64,000 nt of DNA from Falcatimonas sp. MSJ-15 (GCF_018918265.1 NZ_JAHLQC010000007.1:62001-126000); one strand, 5' to 3'. Counted from the stretch's first letter, positions 42,146-51,028 are shown. A program made the numbers and translations. The notes: generated by a model from the sequence alone, not told the origin.

Positions 42146-44044
42146 ATGCAGTATTTCAGAGGATATGTTCTCACAAATGGTAAAAAGTGTATAGAGAAGT
42201 TTAAGGACCGTACAGATTTAAAGACATATGATGATGTTAAAAATGCTGAGAGTTTTGCCGGAGTACTTGCTGATAATACTGTACTCATTGATATTGATGA
42301 TACTGTGCAGGCAGATATACTGTACAGAATCGTCACAGACAGACATATCAACTGTCGTATATATCAGACAACAAGAGGTAAACACTTTCTATTTAAAGAT
42401 GATGGTAAGATAAAACAGTGTGCAACCAATGTACCCTTGGCATGTGGATTGAGAGCAGATATAAAAGTTGGTAAAAAGAACAGTTACTCAATACTTAAGA
42501 TACATGGTACTGAACGTCAGATGATACAGGATTCAGAAGAACCGGACAAAGTACCATATTTCTTAAGACCTGTAGCATCAGCAAAAGAGATGGTTAATCT
42601 GAAGGAACATGATGCACGAAACAGTGCGCTGTTTGGTTATATATTGTCACTTCAGACAGCTGGAATGTCAACAGAAGATGCAAGAGACACAATAAAGATA
42701 ATTAACAGTTATGTATTTGCTGAACCCCTTGCAGATGAAGAACTTGAAGTAATATTAAGGGATGAAGCATTTCAGACAACACTATTTTTTGATGAAGATA
42801 ACAAGTTCCAATTTGATGTATTTGCAGAGTTTATTAAGAATAAAGAGCATGTAATCAGGTTAAATGGACAGTTACACACATATAAAGATGGTATATATGT
42901 AACAGGTACAGATGTAATAGAAGCCGCAATGATTAAATATCTTCCAAAATTATCAAGGTCAAGAAGGCAGGAAGTACTTGAATACATAAAACTGATTGTA
43001 CCTGATGATGTACAGCCTGCACCACCTAATATCATAGGATTTAGAAACGGTCTTTATGACGTGCTGACGGACGAATTTAGCAGTTTTACACCGGAAGTCG
43101 TAATAACTAACCTTATACCATGGAACTACTCTGAAAACGCACACAGCGATGCGATAGACACAATGCTTAATAATGTGTCATGTAACGACATTGGAGTGAG
43201 AGCGGTACTTGAAGAAGTCGCTGGTTCATGTATGTACAGATCCAATACACTTGCAGGTGGTAAGGCTGTAATGCTTACAGGAAGTGGTGCAAATGGAAAG
43301 AGTACATATTTAAAAACAGTATCAAACATGCTGTCGGAAAAAAATACATCAGCTCTTGATTTAAAGAGATTGGATGACAGATTTTCAACAGTTATGATGT
43401 ATAACAAACTTGCCAATATCGGTGATGATATATCAGGTGAATTTATAGTTGATACGGCAACATTCAAGAAGATTGTCACAGGTGAGACGATTGACGCAGA
43501 GCAGAAAGGACAGCCGAAGTTCAATTTTAAACCGTTCTGTAAGCTGTTATTTTCAGCAAACGCAATCCCAAGGCTTGGTAAAGGTGCAGATGCTCAGGCA
43601 ATCTTAAGAAGATTAATAATCGTACCTTTTAAAGCTAATTTTAAAACATCTGATGTAGCATTTAATCCAAACATTGAATATGAACTTAAGACGGATGAGA
43701 GTATGGAGTATATGATCCAGCTTGCATTAAAAGGATTAAAACGCTTGCTTAAAGTAAACAATTATACAACCTGTGCTGCAGTTGAAACAGAACTTGATGA
43801 ATACAGTGTAATTAATAATCCGGTCCTTGGATTTTTAAGACATTGTGAAGAAGAAAACATTAACATAAATGGGGAACTGACACGCAGAGTGTATGAAAAA
43901 TATGAAGGATTCTGTGTATCGGAAAACCTTAAACCATTAAGCCTTGCAGCATTTACCAGACAGTTAAAAGGCTATGATTATGAAGTTAAAGTCGCAAATA
44001 TTAATAAAAAATCAGTAAGAATATATATAAGAAGTGGAGAATAG
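42146..44044 (+). CDS. Primase-helicase (D5/P4 type)
   Basis: Protein of 632 residues that both primes and unwinds DNA. The N-terminal archaeo-eukaryotic primase-like region (1-150) has TVLIDIDDT and QTTRGKHFLFKDD. The D5_N region (about 245-370) precedes the superfamily 3 helicase with Walker A GSGANGKST, Walker B-like YNKLANIGDDI and sensor LFSANAIPRLG. The C-terminal winged helix (about 560-632) follows. Start at ATG 42146 (a TTG two codons earlier is possible). End of the replication module. Confidence 0.92.
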   Translation: MQYFRGYVLTNGKKCIEKFKDRTDLKTYDDVKNAESFAGVLADNTVLIDIDDTVQADILYRIVTDRHINCRIYQTTRGKHFLFKDDGKIKQCATNVPLACGLRADIKVGKKNSYSILKIHGTERQMIQDSEEPDKVPYFLRPVASAKEMVNLKEHDARNSALFGYILSLQTAGMSTEDARDTIKIINSYVFAEPLADEELEVILRDEAFQTTLFFDEDNKFQFDVFAEFIKNKEHVIRLNGQLHTYKDGIYVTGTDVIEAAMIKYLPKLSRSRRQEVLEYIKLIVPDDVQPAPPNIIGFRNGLYDVLTDEFSSFTPEVVITNLIPWNYSENAHSDAIDTMLNNVSCNDIGVRAVLEEVAGSCMYRSNTLAGGKAVMLTGSGANGKSTYLKTVSNMLSEKNTSALDLKRLDDRFSTVMMYNKLANIGDDISGEFIVDTATFKKIVTGETIDAEQKGQPKFNFKPFCKLLFSANAIPRLGKGADAQAILRRLIIVPFKANFKTSDVAFNPNIEYELKTDESMEYMIQLALKGLKRLLKVNNYTTCAAVETELDEYSVINNPVLGFLRHCEEENININGELTRRVYEKYEGFCVSENLKPLSLAAFTRQLKGYDYEVKVANINKKSVRIYIRSGE

Positions 44045-44048
44045 ATGT

Positions 44049-44489
44049 ATGAGCAAGGAAAAAGAAATGATTAACCACCCAGAGCACTATAATGTGCCTG
44101 GGAGAAAAGAATGTATTGTAGAGATGGAAGAACTTTTTTCACCACAGATTGTATTTGGTTTCTGTATTGGCAACGAGTATAAATATACCTATCGTGCAGG
44201 ACATAAAGGTGATATAGAGCAAGATGCAAAAAAAGCAGTATGGTATCAGCAAAAAGCAAAAGAATTATCAGAAAAATATTATTATCCGGCCATTAAAAAA
44301 GCCACAGATACTAAGACACCTGAGAGTGTGATAGCCATGCTTTATGATTATTATGGTGCGTATACTTTAGCAGACATTTTGGGAGATATTTTTAATGATA
44401 AAGATGCAGAGATTGAAGAACTTAAAGCAGAGCTTGATGATTTCAAAGAGCAGATATGTGACTTAATGGAAGAATTGGAGGGAGATTGA
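44049..44489 (+). CDS. DUF3310 protein
   Basis: Protein of 146 residues. The N terminus has the DUF3310 signature MINHPEHYNVPGRKECIVEME, FGFCIGNEYKYTYRAGHKG and DAKKAVWY. These phage proteins (T7 gp1.1-like in places) are suspected nucleotide-metabolism factors. The C terminus (about 120-146) is an acidic coiled coil (IEELKAELDDFKEQICDLMEELEGD). A GTGGAG lies at the end of the preceding gene, nine bases before the start. Confidence 0.85.
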   Translation: MSKEKEMINHPEHYNVPGRKECIVEMEELFSPQIVFGFCIGNEYKYTYRAGHKGDIEQDAKKAVWYQQKAKELSEKYYYPAIKKATDTKTPESVIAMLYDYYGAYTLADILGDIFNDKDAEIEELKAELDDFKEQICDLMEELEGD

Positions 44490-44491
44490 TA

Positions 44492-44680
44492 ATGAGCAAA
44501 AGAGCATCTAAGCAACACAACAGTTACAAGAATCTAAAAAAATCAGCATGGAAGGCAATAACAAGGGGGATAAGAAATGGGCAAGAGAGCAAAGAGATAC
44601 TACACAGTGTATTTATGCAAGACAGACGAGGTGATAGCACAGGGAACAGCAGAAGAGTGTGCAAAACAGATGGGATTTAG
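44492..44680 (+). CDS. Doubtful small basic protein
   Basis: 62 residues, MSKRASKQHNSYKNLKKSAW onward, with a GGAGGGAGATTGATA site. Its last 100 bp overlap the better supported gene at 44577 in another frame. The N-terminal third looks natural (lysine-rich, helix), the rest does not. It could be a remnant or a real overlapping gene. Confidence 0.35.
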   Translation: MSKRASKQHNSYKNLKKSAWKAITRGIRNGQESKEILHSVFMQDRRGDSTGNSRRVCKTDGI

Positions 44681-44966
44681 TCAGGCTAATTCGTTTTTCT
44701 CATCTTTGGTTAAGCATAAAAATGGCAAAGCACATAAATATATATTTGTGTCTGATGCAGATGAACTTGAAGAAGTACCAGGACGTGTAGAACTTAAACG
44801 ACAGATTTATAAGGATTTCTTAAAAGGTGTCACATGGGAAGAAATGTCGCATAAATATGGATACAGTACATCCATGTTAAAAAAATGCGTCAGCAGCATG
44901 CGTCCAACTGCAGCACAGGTATTAAAAGAGTGGGATATGATACATGAAAAATATGGACGGAGGTAG
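44577..44966 (+). CDS. Phage HTH-containing protein, unknown
   Basis: Protein of 129 residues behind AAGGGGGATAAGAA. The N-terminal half (YYTVYLCKTDEVIAQGTAEECAKQMGF) resembles small phage proteins that recognise a codon-like or promoter-like helix. The C-terminal half contains a likely helix-turn-helix (YKDFLKGVTWEEMSHKYGYSTSMLKKCV). It probably binds DNA as a middle-gene regulator, though the target is unknown. Confidence 0.6.
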   Translation: MGKRAKRYYTVYLCKTDEVIAQGTAEECAKQMGFSQANSFFSSLVKHKNGKAHKYIFVSDADELEEVPGRVELKRQIYKDFLKGVTWEEMSHKYGYSTSMLKKCVSSMRPTAAQVLKEWDMIHEKYGRR

Positions 44967-44968
44967 AA

Positions 44969-45055
44969 ATGAACATATTAAAATTTTATATTTTCTGTGG
45001 ACTTATGTTTGTCTTATGTGTCAAGCTGGAGCAGAAAATCAGTAGAAAAAAGTAA
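44969..45055 (+). CDS. 28-residue membrane peptide
   Basis: MNILKFYIFCGLMFVLCVKL plus eight polar residues, with GGAGGT six bases upstream and starting two bases after the previous stop. One hydrophobic helix and a basic tail. Probably translated; function unknown. Confidence 0.5.
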   Translation: MNILKFYIFCGLMFVLCVKLEQKISRKK

Positions 45056-45157
45056 TAACTATAAAAGTACATAATTAAAAATGAGTTTTGAAGAAAAAGT
45101 CGCTGAAACGTAGTAACAGTGCGGTGTTTACAGTTTTTGGTGCTTGACTGAAAAAAA

Positions 45158-45591
45158 GTGTAATTTTGGCTGTGGATAAAATGTGGATAACTCGTGTAAT
45201 GTAGTAATACCAATGGCTACAGCGATTACACTTTTTGAGGGGCAAAAGTGTAATTAAGTGTAATAAAAGTGTAATTTTTATGGTCATAAAATAAAATTTT
45301 ACAGTACTAAAGAAAATGTCAGAAAACAAAAGTGTAACCTTAACGCAATAAAGTGTAATCGCTACAGACAGCACCAATGCTTAATTACAACAGTTTTGGT
45401 ATAAAAAACTGATTACACTTTATTACACTTTTAAAATAAAAAGTGTAATCGCTACAAGTCGCATAGATACTAGGTTTCTAAGAAAAAATTACACTTATTA
45501 CACTTTTTTCTCTATTTTTATATATTTTAAAGAGAAATCGCAGATTTAGACTAATAAATAAAATATATATAATATAATAAAAAAGTGTAAT
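45158..45591. repeat. GTGTAAT array B
   Basis: At least 13 copies of GTGTAAT/ATTACAC in about 430 bp, in both directions, plus variants such as GTGTAAC (45332). Longer forms GTGTAATCGCTACA occur at 45353 and 45443. CTACAGCGATTACAC at 45217-45231 is the exact complement of the 15-mer in array A. The 45056-45656 gap holds no gene. It is placed between the replication module and the late activator gene. Confidence 0.9.
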
Positions 45592-45656
45592 CTATAAAAG
45601 GAGTTAACACACTGACAATATAGAAATACATTGACGATATAGCAGAGGGAGGACAG

Positions 45657-46094
45657 ATGAGGATGAACGCAAAAACTTATCTATCACAGGTGAGGTTACT
45701 TGAGATAAAAATTAGACAGAAGAAACAGGAATGTGAAAGTCTTAAAGAACTTGCAATGTCATCAGGCGGACTTGATTATTCCAAAGACAGAGTACAGACA
45801 GGTTTTGTGTCAAACGAAAGTCTGAGTAAGAGTGTTATTAAATATACAGAGCTGGAACATGAGATAGAACTTGATATTAATGCACTGATAGAACTGAAGC
45901 ATACAAGAATAAATGAGATACATAAACTTGATGATGTCAGAGACATTGAGATTCTGTATAAACGATACATTGAGTATAAGAGCCTGGAACTGATAGCTGT
46001 TGAAATGTCATTTAGTTATGAACATGTAAGGCATCTGCATGGAAGAGCATTACAGCATTTCGCATCAAGAATGACACAACTTAACACACAATAA
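45657..46094 (+). CDS. RinA/sigma-70 region 4-like late activator
   Basis: Protein of 145 residues. A coiled-coil N-terminal half (RLLEIKIRQKKQECESLKEL, ELEHEIELDINALIELKHTRINEI) is followed by a sigma region 4-type helix-turn-helix (about 95-137: VRDIEILYKRYIEYKSLELIAVEMSFSYEHVRHLHGRAL). This is the DUF1492/RinA-like layout of phage activators that switch on the terminase and morphogenesis operon. A partial copy of the late-promoter box (TTAACACAC, 45604) lies upstream, so it may also regulate itself. Confidence 0.82.
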   Translation: MRMNAKTYLSQVRLLEIKIRQKKQECESLKELAMSSGGLDYSKDRVQTGFVSNESLSKSVIKYTELEHEIELDINALIELKHTRINEIHKLDDVRDIEILYKRYIEYKSLELIAVEMSFSYEHVRHLHGRALQHFASRMTQLNTQ

Positions 46095-46170
46095 CACATT
46101 CAGATATGGTATACTGATATTGTGAAAAATTAAAGTTAACACACAATAACACATTTTGATGTGCTATAAT
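46081..46170 (+). promoter_or_regulatory. Tandem late promoters with activator boxes
   Basis: The 20-mer TTAACACACAATAACACATT occurs twice (46081-46100, 46136-46155), exactly 55 bp apart. Each is followed by an extended -10: TGGTATACT (hexamer near 46119) and TGCTATAAT (hexamer 46165-46170). No -35 hexamer is present; the box, itself a double TAACACA repeat 10 bp apart, is the likely activator site. The first copy overlaps the end of the activator gene. Confidence 0.8.
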
Positions 46171-46179
46171 AGTATTATC

Positions 46180-46210
46180 AAAGAGCATCCAAAAGAGGAC
46201 GCTCTTTTTT
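46180..46210 (+). terminator. Leader terminator before terS
   Basis: AAAGAGC...GCTCTTT hairpin with a near-perfect inner stem (TCC/GGA) and a T run. It lies about 10 bp after the second late -10, so transcripts from that promoter meet it at once. Confidence 0.8.
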
Positions 46211-46239
46211 ATGTTTAAGAGAAAGGCAGGTGACAGGTA

Positions 46240-46674
46240 ATGACAGACAAACAAAGAAAGTTTTGTGATGAATATTTAATTGATTGCAATGGAACCAGAG
46301 CATATAAGGCTGCATATCCAAATGTGAAAAAAGATAGTTCTGCTGCAGTATGTGCTAATAAATTGCTAAAAATTACTAAGATTCAGGAGTATATCAATAA
46401 ACAGCTCAATAAAATCAGTTCTGAAAAGACTGCTGATGCAAAAGAAGTCATGGAATACCTGACATCTGTTTTGCGCGGTGAATCCCAGGCAGAAATAGTG
46501 GTCATTGAGGGGACAGGTGACGGCTGTTCAGATGCAAGAAAAATGAAAAAAGCACCTGATGAAAAAGAAAGACTAAGAGCAGCTGAATTACTTGGTAAAC
46601 GTTATGGTTTATTTAAAGAATCAGTGAGTATGGAAGTCGAACCGGTTGTTATCGTAAATGACCTAAAAGAGTAG
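46240..46674 (+). CDS. terS: Terminase small subunit
   Basis: Protein of 144 residues of the XtmA/Terminase_2 type. The N-terminal DNA-recognition helix-turn-helix reads LTDKQRKFCDEYLIDCNGTRAYKAAYP, the usual terS opening. The C-terminal LRAAELLGKRYGLFKESV is the conserved oligomer/TerL-contact part. It selects phage DNA for packaging. First gene of the late operon behind the leader terminator. Confidence 0.92.
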   Translation: MTDKQRKFCDEYLIDCNGTRAYKAAYPNVKKDSSAAVCANKLLKITKIQEYINKQLNKISSEKTADAKEVMEYLTSVLRGESQAEIVVIEGTGDGCSDARKMKKAPDEKERLRAAELLGKRYGLFKESVSMEVEPVVIVNDLKE

Positions 46675-46684
46675 GTGAGCCGGT

Positions 46685-47905
46685 ATGAAATTATCATTAC
46701 AGGAAGTAGTCGGTAAAGGTTATTCAGAATATTGGAATACCAAAAAACGATATAGGGTCTGTAAAGGTTCACGAGCAAGTAAAAAATCAAAAACAACAGC
46801 TCTTTGGTACATCGTGAATATGATGAAGTATCCACAGGCGAACACTCTTGTTGTCAGGAAGACATACAGAACACTTAAAGACTCATGTTTTACAGAACTT
46901 AAGTGGGCAATTCACCGACTTGGTGCTGATGTTTACTGGGATGTAAAACAGTCACCACTTGAAATGACATACATACCAACAGGACAGAAGATATATTTCA
47001 GAGGCTTGGATGATCCTTTGAAAGTCACATCTATTACAGTTGATAATGGATGCCTATGTTGGATGTGGGTAGAGGAGTCATATGAGCTGATGAATGAATC
47101 AGATTTTGATGTACTTGATGAATCAATCCGAGGTGAAGTACCAGGTGAACTTTTCAAACAAGTTACATTAACGTTCAATCCATGGAATGAGCATCACTGG
47201 ATAAAAAAACGATTCTTTGATAATCCGGATGATGATACACTTGCAATTACAACAAATTATAAGTGTAATGAGTGGCTTGATAAAGCCGATTTAAGAGTAT
47301 TTGAACGAATGAAGGTGAATAATCCGAGACGTTATCAGGTCGCAGGTCTCGGAAATTGGGGTATTGTAGATGGTTTGGTGTATGAGAACTGGAAAGAACA
47401 GTCATTTACACTTGAAGAAATAAAACATTGTAAAACTGTAGCAGGTTTGGACTTTGGTTATACGAATGATCCGACTGCTTTTTTTATTGGATTCATTGAT
47501 ACAGATAATGAAAAATTATATGTGTGGGATGAAGTTTATCAGAAAGGTATGTCAAACAAGATGATTTATAACAGTATTGCTGACGCTGGTTATAGCAAAG
47601 AGAGAATAACGGCTGATTCAGCAGAACCAAAATCGATAGATGAGTTAAAAGGTTATGGACTCAGAATAAAAGGTGCAGAAAAAGGTAAAGACAGCATTAA
47701 TAACGGTATTCAGTTTATACAGAATTTTGAAATTATCATACATCCAAGATGTGTAAACTTTCTGACAGAGATAAGCAATTACACATGGGATAAGGATAAA
47801 TTTGGTCAGATGATGAACAGACCTATTGATGATTTTAACCATCTTATGGATGCGATGAGGTATGCAGTTGAAGCATATACAAAAAACAGAAAGTGGGTGA
47901 TGTAG
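46685..47905 (+). CDS. terL: Terminase large subunit
   Basis: Packaging motor and nuclease of 406 residues, PBSX family. The ATPase domain shows the family P-loop SRASKKSKTTAL, followed by WVEESYEL (Walker B/catalytic Glu) and TFNPWN (coupling motif). The RNase H-like nuclease begins at AGLDFGYTNDPT with later Asp in ITADSAEP and DAMRYAVE. Length is normal. Starts 10 bp after terS. Confidence 0.95.
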   Translation: MKLSLQEVVGKGYSEYWNTKKRYRVCKGSRASKKSKTTALWYIVNMMKYPQANTLVVRKTYRTLKDSCFTELKWAIHRLGADVYWDVKQSPLEMTYIPTGQKIYFRGLDDPLKVTSITVDNGCLCWMWVEESYELMNESDFDVLDESIRGEVPGELFKQVTLTFNPWNEHHWIKKRFFDNPDDDTLAITTNYKCNEWLDKADLRVFERMKVNNPRRYQVAGLGNWGIVDGLVYENWKEQSFTLEEIKHCKTVAGLDFGYTNDPTAFFIGFIDTDNEKLYVWDEVYQKGMSNKMIYNSIADAGYSKERITADSAEPKSIDELKGYGLRIKGAEKGKDSINNGIQFIQNFEIIIHPRCVNFLTEISNYTWDKDKFGQMMNRPIDDFNHLMDAMRYAVEAYTKNRKWVM

Positions 47906-47906
47906 A

Positions 47907-49352
47907 GTGTTAACGGTTAATGAGATACAACAGTTTATTGGAGATGATATTGCATCGCAGTTAAAACATGATGCCAGAGAGGGAGAAAGATATTACGATG
48001 GACTGAATGATATACTGCAGTACAGAATGTTTTATTACAATGCAGATGGTGAGATAGTAGAGGATAAGACAAGAAGTAACATGAAAATACCACATCTGTT
48101 TTATCGTGAACTTGTAGACCAGGGTACACAGTACATGTTATCTGATACAGACATGATTAAGTCTGATATACCTGAGCTGCAGGATATACTTGATGAGTAT
48201 TTTAATAATAATCAGGATTTTATAGCAGAGCTGACAGAAGCAGTTACAGGATGTCAGAGAAGTGGTTACAGTTATATGTATGCGTACCGTAACGCAGATA
48301 ATAAAATATCATTCCAGTGTGCTGACTCAATCGGTGTAGTAGAAGTCAGAGCAAACGATACAGACAGTGATGCCGACCACGTCATCTACTGGTATAATGA
48401 CAGACTTGCAAAGTCAAATAAAATAATAAAACGAATACAAGTATGGGACGCTCAGAACGTCTATTTTTATGTTCAGGATAACGAGGGTGTAATTGTTCCC
48501 GATGATAGCGAAAAACTCAATCCTAGACCCCACACGCTGTATAAAAGGGATAAGAAAGTTTTATATAAAGGTTTTGGATTCATTCCTTTCTTTAGATTGG
48601 ATAACAACAAAAAGAAATTATCAAACTTAAAGCCTATAAAAGCCCTGATTGATGATTATGATTTAATGGCATCAAGCTTATCCAATAATCTCGTAGATTT
48701 TGATACACCACTGCATGTAGTCAAGGGTTTTGAGGGTGATAACTTCGATGAATTGCAGACAAACCTTAAGACAAAGAAGATTATTGGAGTCGGTGATGAA
48801 GGTGATGTTGATGTAAAAACAGTAAATGTACCTTATGAGGCGAGAGTTGCGAAACTTGAACTTGATGAGAAGAATATATACAGATTTGGTATGGGACTTA
48901 ATACAGCAGGACTTAAAGACACATCAGCGACAACGAACATAGCAATCAAAGCAGCATATTCATTACTTGATTTAAGATGTTCACAGCTTGAAATCAGATT
49001 AAAACAGTTCCTGAATAAACTTGTAAAGGTTGTGCTTGATGATGTCAATCAAACAGAAGTAAAAGATTACCAGCTGAAAGATGTGTATTACAGTTTTACA
49101 CATAACATAATGAGTAACGCAGTGGAAAATGCACAGATTGAATTAACCAATGCACAGAAACAGCAGACTGCAATTACAACACTGCTTAATATTGCACAGC
49201 GACTTGATAATGAGACACTGATGCAGTTAATCTGTGAACAGCTTGACATATCGTATGAAGATATCAAAGATAAATTACCTGATATAAACGAAGCAGACAA
49301 CAGTATCAACAGTGCAATGCAGACATTAAAGGATGTGAACATAGATGAATAA
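47907..49352 (+). CDS. Portal protein (SPP1 gp6 type)
   Basis: Dodecameric portal at the head vertex, 481 residues. Segments such as FYNADGEIVEDKTRSNMKIPHLFYRELVDQGTQYMLS and PLHVVKGFEGDNFDELQTNL are typical of the SPP1 gp6-like group, as is the helical C terminus (AQIELTNAQKQQTAITTLLNIAQR). GTG start at 47907 one base after the terL stop; GTGGGTGATGTAGA is the ribosome site. The next gene overlaps its end by 8 bp. Confidence 0.92.
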   Translation: MLTVNEIQQFIGDDIASQLKHDAREGERYYDGLNDILQYRMFYYNADGEIVEDKTRSNMKIPHLFYRELVDQGTQYMLSDTDMIKSDIPELQDILDEYFNNNQDFIAELTEAVTGCQRSGYSYMYAYRNADNKISFQCADSIGVVEVRANDTDSDADHVIYWYNDRLAKSNKIIKRIQVWDAQNVYFYVQDNEGVIVPDDSEKLNPRPHTLYKRDKKVLYKGFGFIPFFRLDNNKKKLSNLKPIKALIDDYDLMASSLSNNLVDFDTPLHVVKGFEGDNFDELQTNLKTKKIIGVGDEGDVDVKTVNVPYEARVAKLELDEKNIYRFGMGLNTAGLKDTSATTNIAIKAAYSLLDLRCSQLEIRLKQFLNKLVKVVLDDVNQTEVKDYQLKDVYYSFTHNIMSNAVENAQIELTNAQKQQTAITTLLNIAQRLDNETLMQLICEQLDISYEDIKDKLPDINEADNSINSAMQTLKDVNIDE

Positions 49353-50781
49353 GAGGGAAAAAGAAGTACTTGAAGAGACACTGAAAAATGAGAAAAAAGT
49401 ACTAAAAGAACTTGATAAAGTCTATGCAGAAGCACTTACAGAGATAGATGATAAAATATCACAATTGTTAGCAAGAGACGATGGTAATATGCAAAATGTC
49501 ATCTATCAGGTGGAATATCAGAAAGCATTAAAACAGCAGATTGAGAGTGCGATTGATACACTTCACTCAAAAGAGTTTACCTCAGTCAGCGAATATCTGA
49601 CAGACTGTTATAATACAGGATTCATAGGTACCATGTATAATCTGCATGGTCAGAATATACCACTTATGATACCAATTGACCAGGAGCAGGTGGTACAGGC
49701 AATAACCAAAGATACGAAACTATCCGAATCGCTGTATAACAGACTTGGTAAAGATATTAAAACTCTTAAAAAGCAGATAGCATCCGAATTATCAGTTGGA
49801 ATAGCAACAGCACAGTCATATGCAGATATACATCGTAACATAGCAACAGTCGCAGGAATAAGCAAAAACAAAGCAATGCGAATTGCAAGAACGGAAGGAC
49901 ACAGGATACAGCAGACAGCATCTTATGATGCACAGAAAAAAGCCAAGGAGAAAGGTGCTGACATAGTAAAACAATGGTCTGCTGCTTTGGATGGAAGAAC
50001 TAGAGAAAGTCACAGACGAGTAGACGGTGAGATAAGGGAACTTGATGAACCATTCAGTAATGGACTTATGATACCAGGTGACCATGAAGCACCAGCGAGT
50101 GAAGTTGTCAATTGTCGGTGTGCATTGTTGCAAAGGGCAAGATGGGCATTGGATGAATCAGAACTTGAAACACTTCGTAAAAGAGCATCTTTTCATGGAT
50201 TGCTTGTTGATGATTCGAAGAAATTTGGACATGAGAAGGCAATTGACTTTTCAGATTTCAAAGCAAAGTATTTGAAGGCTTCTCATGAAGAAAACGCAAA
50301 GGAAGCATTCAAGAAGAAATATGGTATAACTGAAAAGGATGAAAAAGCAATATATGATTATGTGTCTTTTAAGTCATATGTAGTTAATGATAAATTAAGA
50401 CGAAAACAACCCTTGACACATGATGAAGAACGGTTCACAATGGAACTGAACAATGCACTTGACAAAATGCCAACTTATAGTGGAAATCTTCAAAGGTCAT
50501 TATTACTCAGAGATGAAAAAGCTGTACAAGACTTCTTGAAAGAATATAAAATTGGTAAAACTATCGCATATAAAGAATTTCTTTCTACAACAAAAGGTGA
50601 TACATACAACCCTGATGGTCAAATACAGATATTTATTCAAGATGCAAAGAATGGTAAAGATATTTCTGTATTTAATGAACAAGAACAAGAAGTGTTATAT
50701 AAAAATGATTTAGAATTTAATGTTATTTATATGACAGAAAATGAAGGAAAATACTATATTTTATTGGAGGAAAGTAAATGA
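49345..50781 (+). CDS. Head morphogenesis protein fused to an ADP-ribosyltransferase domain
   Basis: Protein of 478 residues. Residues 1-270 are an SPP1 gp7-like minor head protein: a coiled-coil start, RIARTEGHRIQQTASYDA, WSAALDGRTRESHRRVDGE and the closing VVNCRCALL. Residues about 310-478 look like an R-S-E mono-ADP-ribosyltransferase: YVVNDKLRRKQPLTHDEE, Arg384 in NLQRS, STT at 414-416 and the ExE pair Glu447/Glu449 in EQEQEVLY. Such domains transfer ADP-ribose from NAD. The enzyme could enter with the DNA and modify host proteins. Confidence 0.87.
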   Translation: MNKREKEVLEETLKNEKKVLKELDKVYAEALTEIDDKISQLLARDDGNMQNVIYQVEYQKALKQQIESAIDTLHSKEFTSVSEYLTDCYNTGFIGTMYNLHGQNIPLMIPIDQEQVVQAITKDTKLSESLYNRLGKDIKTLKKQIASELSVGIATAQSYADIHRNIATVAGISKNKAMRIARTEGHRIQQTASYDAQKKAKEKGADIVKQWSAALDGRTRESHRRVDGEIRELDEPFSNGLMIPGDHEAPASEVVNCRCALLQRARWALDESELETLRKRASFHGLLVDDSKKFGHEKAIDFSDFKAKYLKASHEENAKEAFKKKYGITEKDEKAIYDYVSFKSYVVNDKLRRKQPLTHDEERFTMELNNALDKMPTYSGNLQRSLLLRDEKAVQDFLKEYKIGKTIAYKEFLSTTKGDTYNPDGQIQIFIQDAKNGKDISVFNEQEQEVLYKNDLEFNVIYMTENEGKYYILLEESK

Positions 50782-51028
50782 GTGAAGAATTAAGACGTGG
50801 TATACCAAAAGCAATTCCGACAGGTAAAGAAGTTATCTTTACAGAAGAAGAAAAAAGAAAGCATGAAGAAGATTTTGAAAAAATCCTTAAGCAATTTGGA
50901 GTATTGAAGGAAAATGAATCAATAAAAGATTGGAAAAAAAGGACTTAACTGCATTTCATAAAAAACAAGGTTATGATATAAAAACCTTGAATGAATTTTT
51001 TAGTCAATTCGTTGAAAGCAGACTATGA
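50778..51028 (+). CDS. Small frameshifted gene after the ART domain
   Basis: ATG overlaps the previous TGA by 4 bp. The starting frame gives 56 residues and stops at 50948. At the A7 run 50934-50940 a -1 shift continues for 29 more residues (KDLTAFHKKQGYDIKTLNEF...VESRL) to TGA 51028, giving about 83 residues. The join reads naturally, so the product is probably longer than the plain frame. Either programmed or transcriptional slippage or a damaged gene. Possible partner of the ART domain. No family recognised. Confidence 0.6.

Noticed and set aside
44492..44680. Treating this frame as a firm gene
   Set aside because: More than half overlaps the better gene at 44577 and its C-terminal part looks random; kept only as a low-confidence feature.
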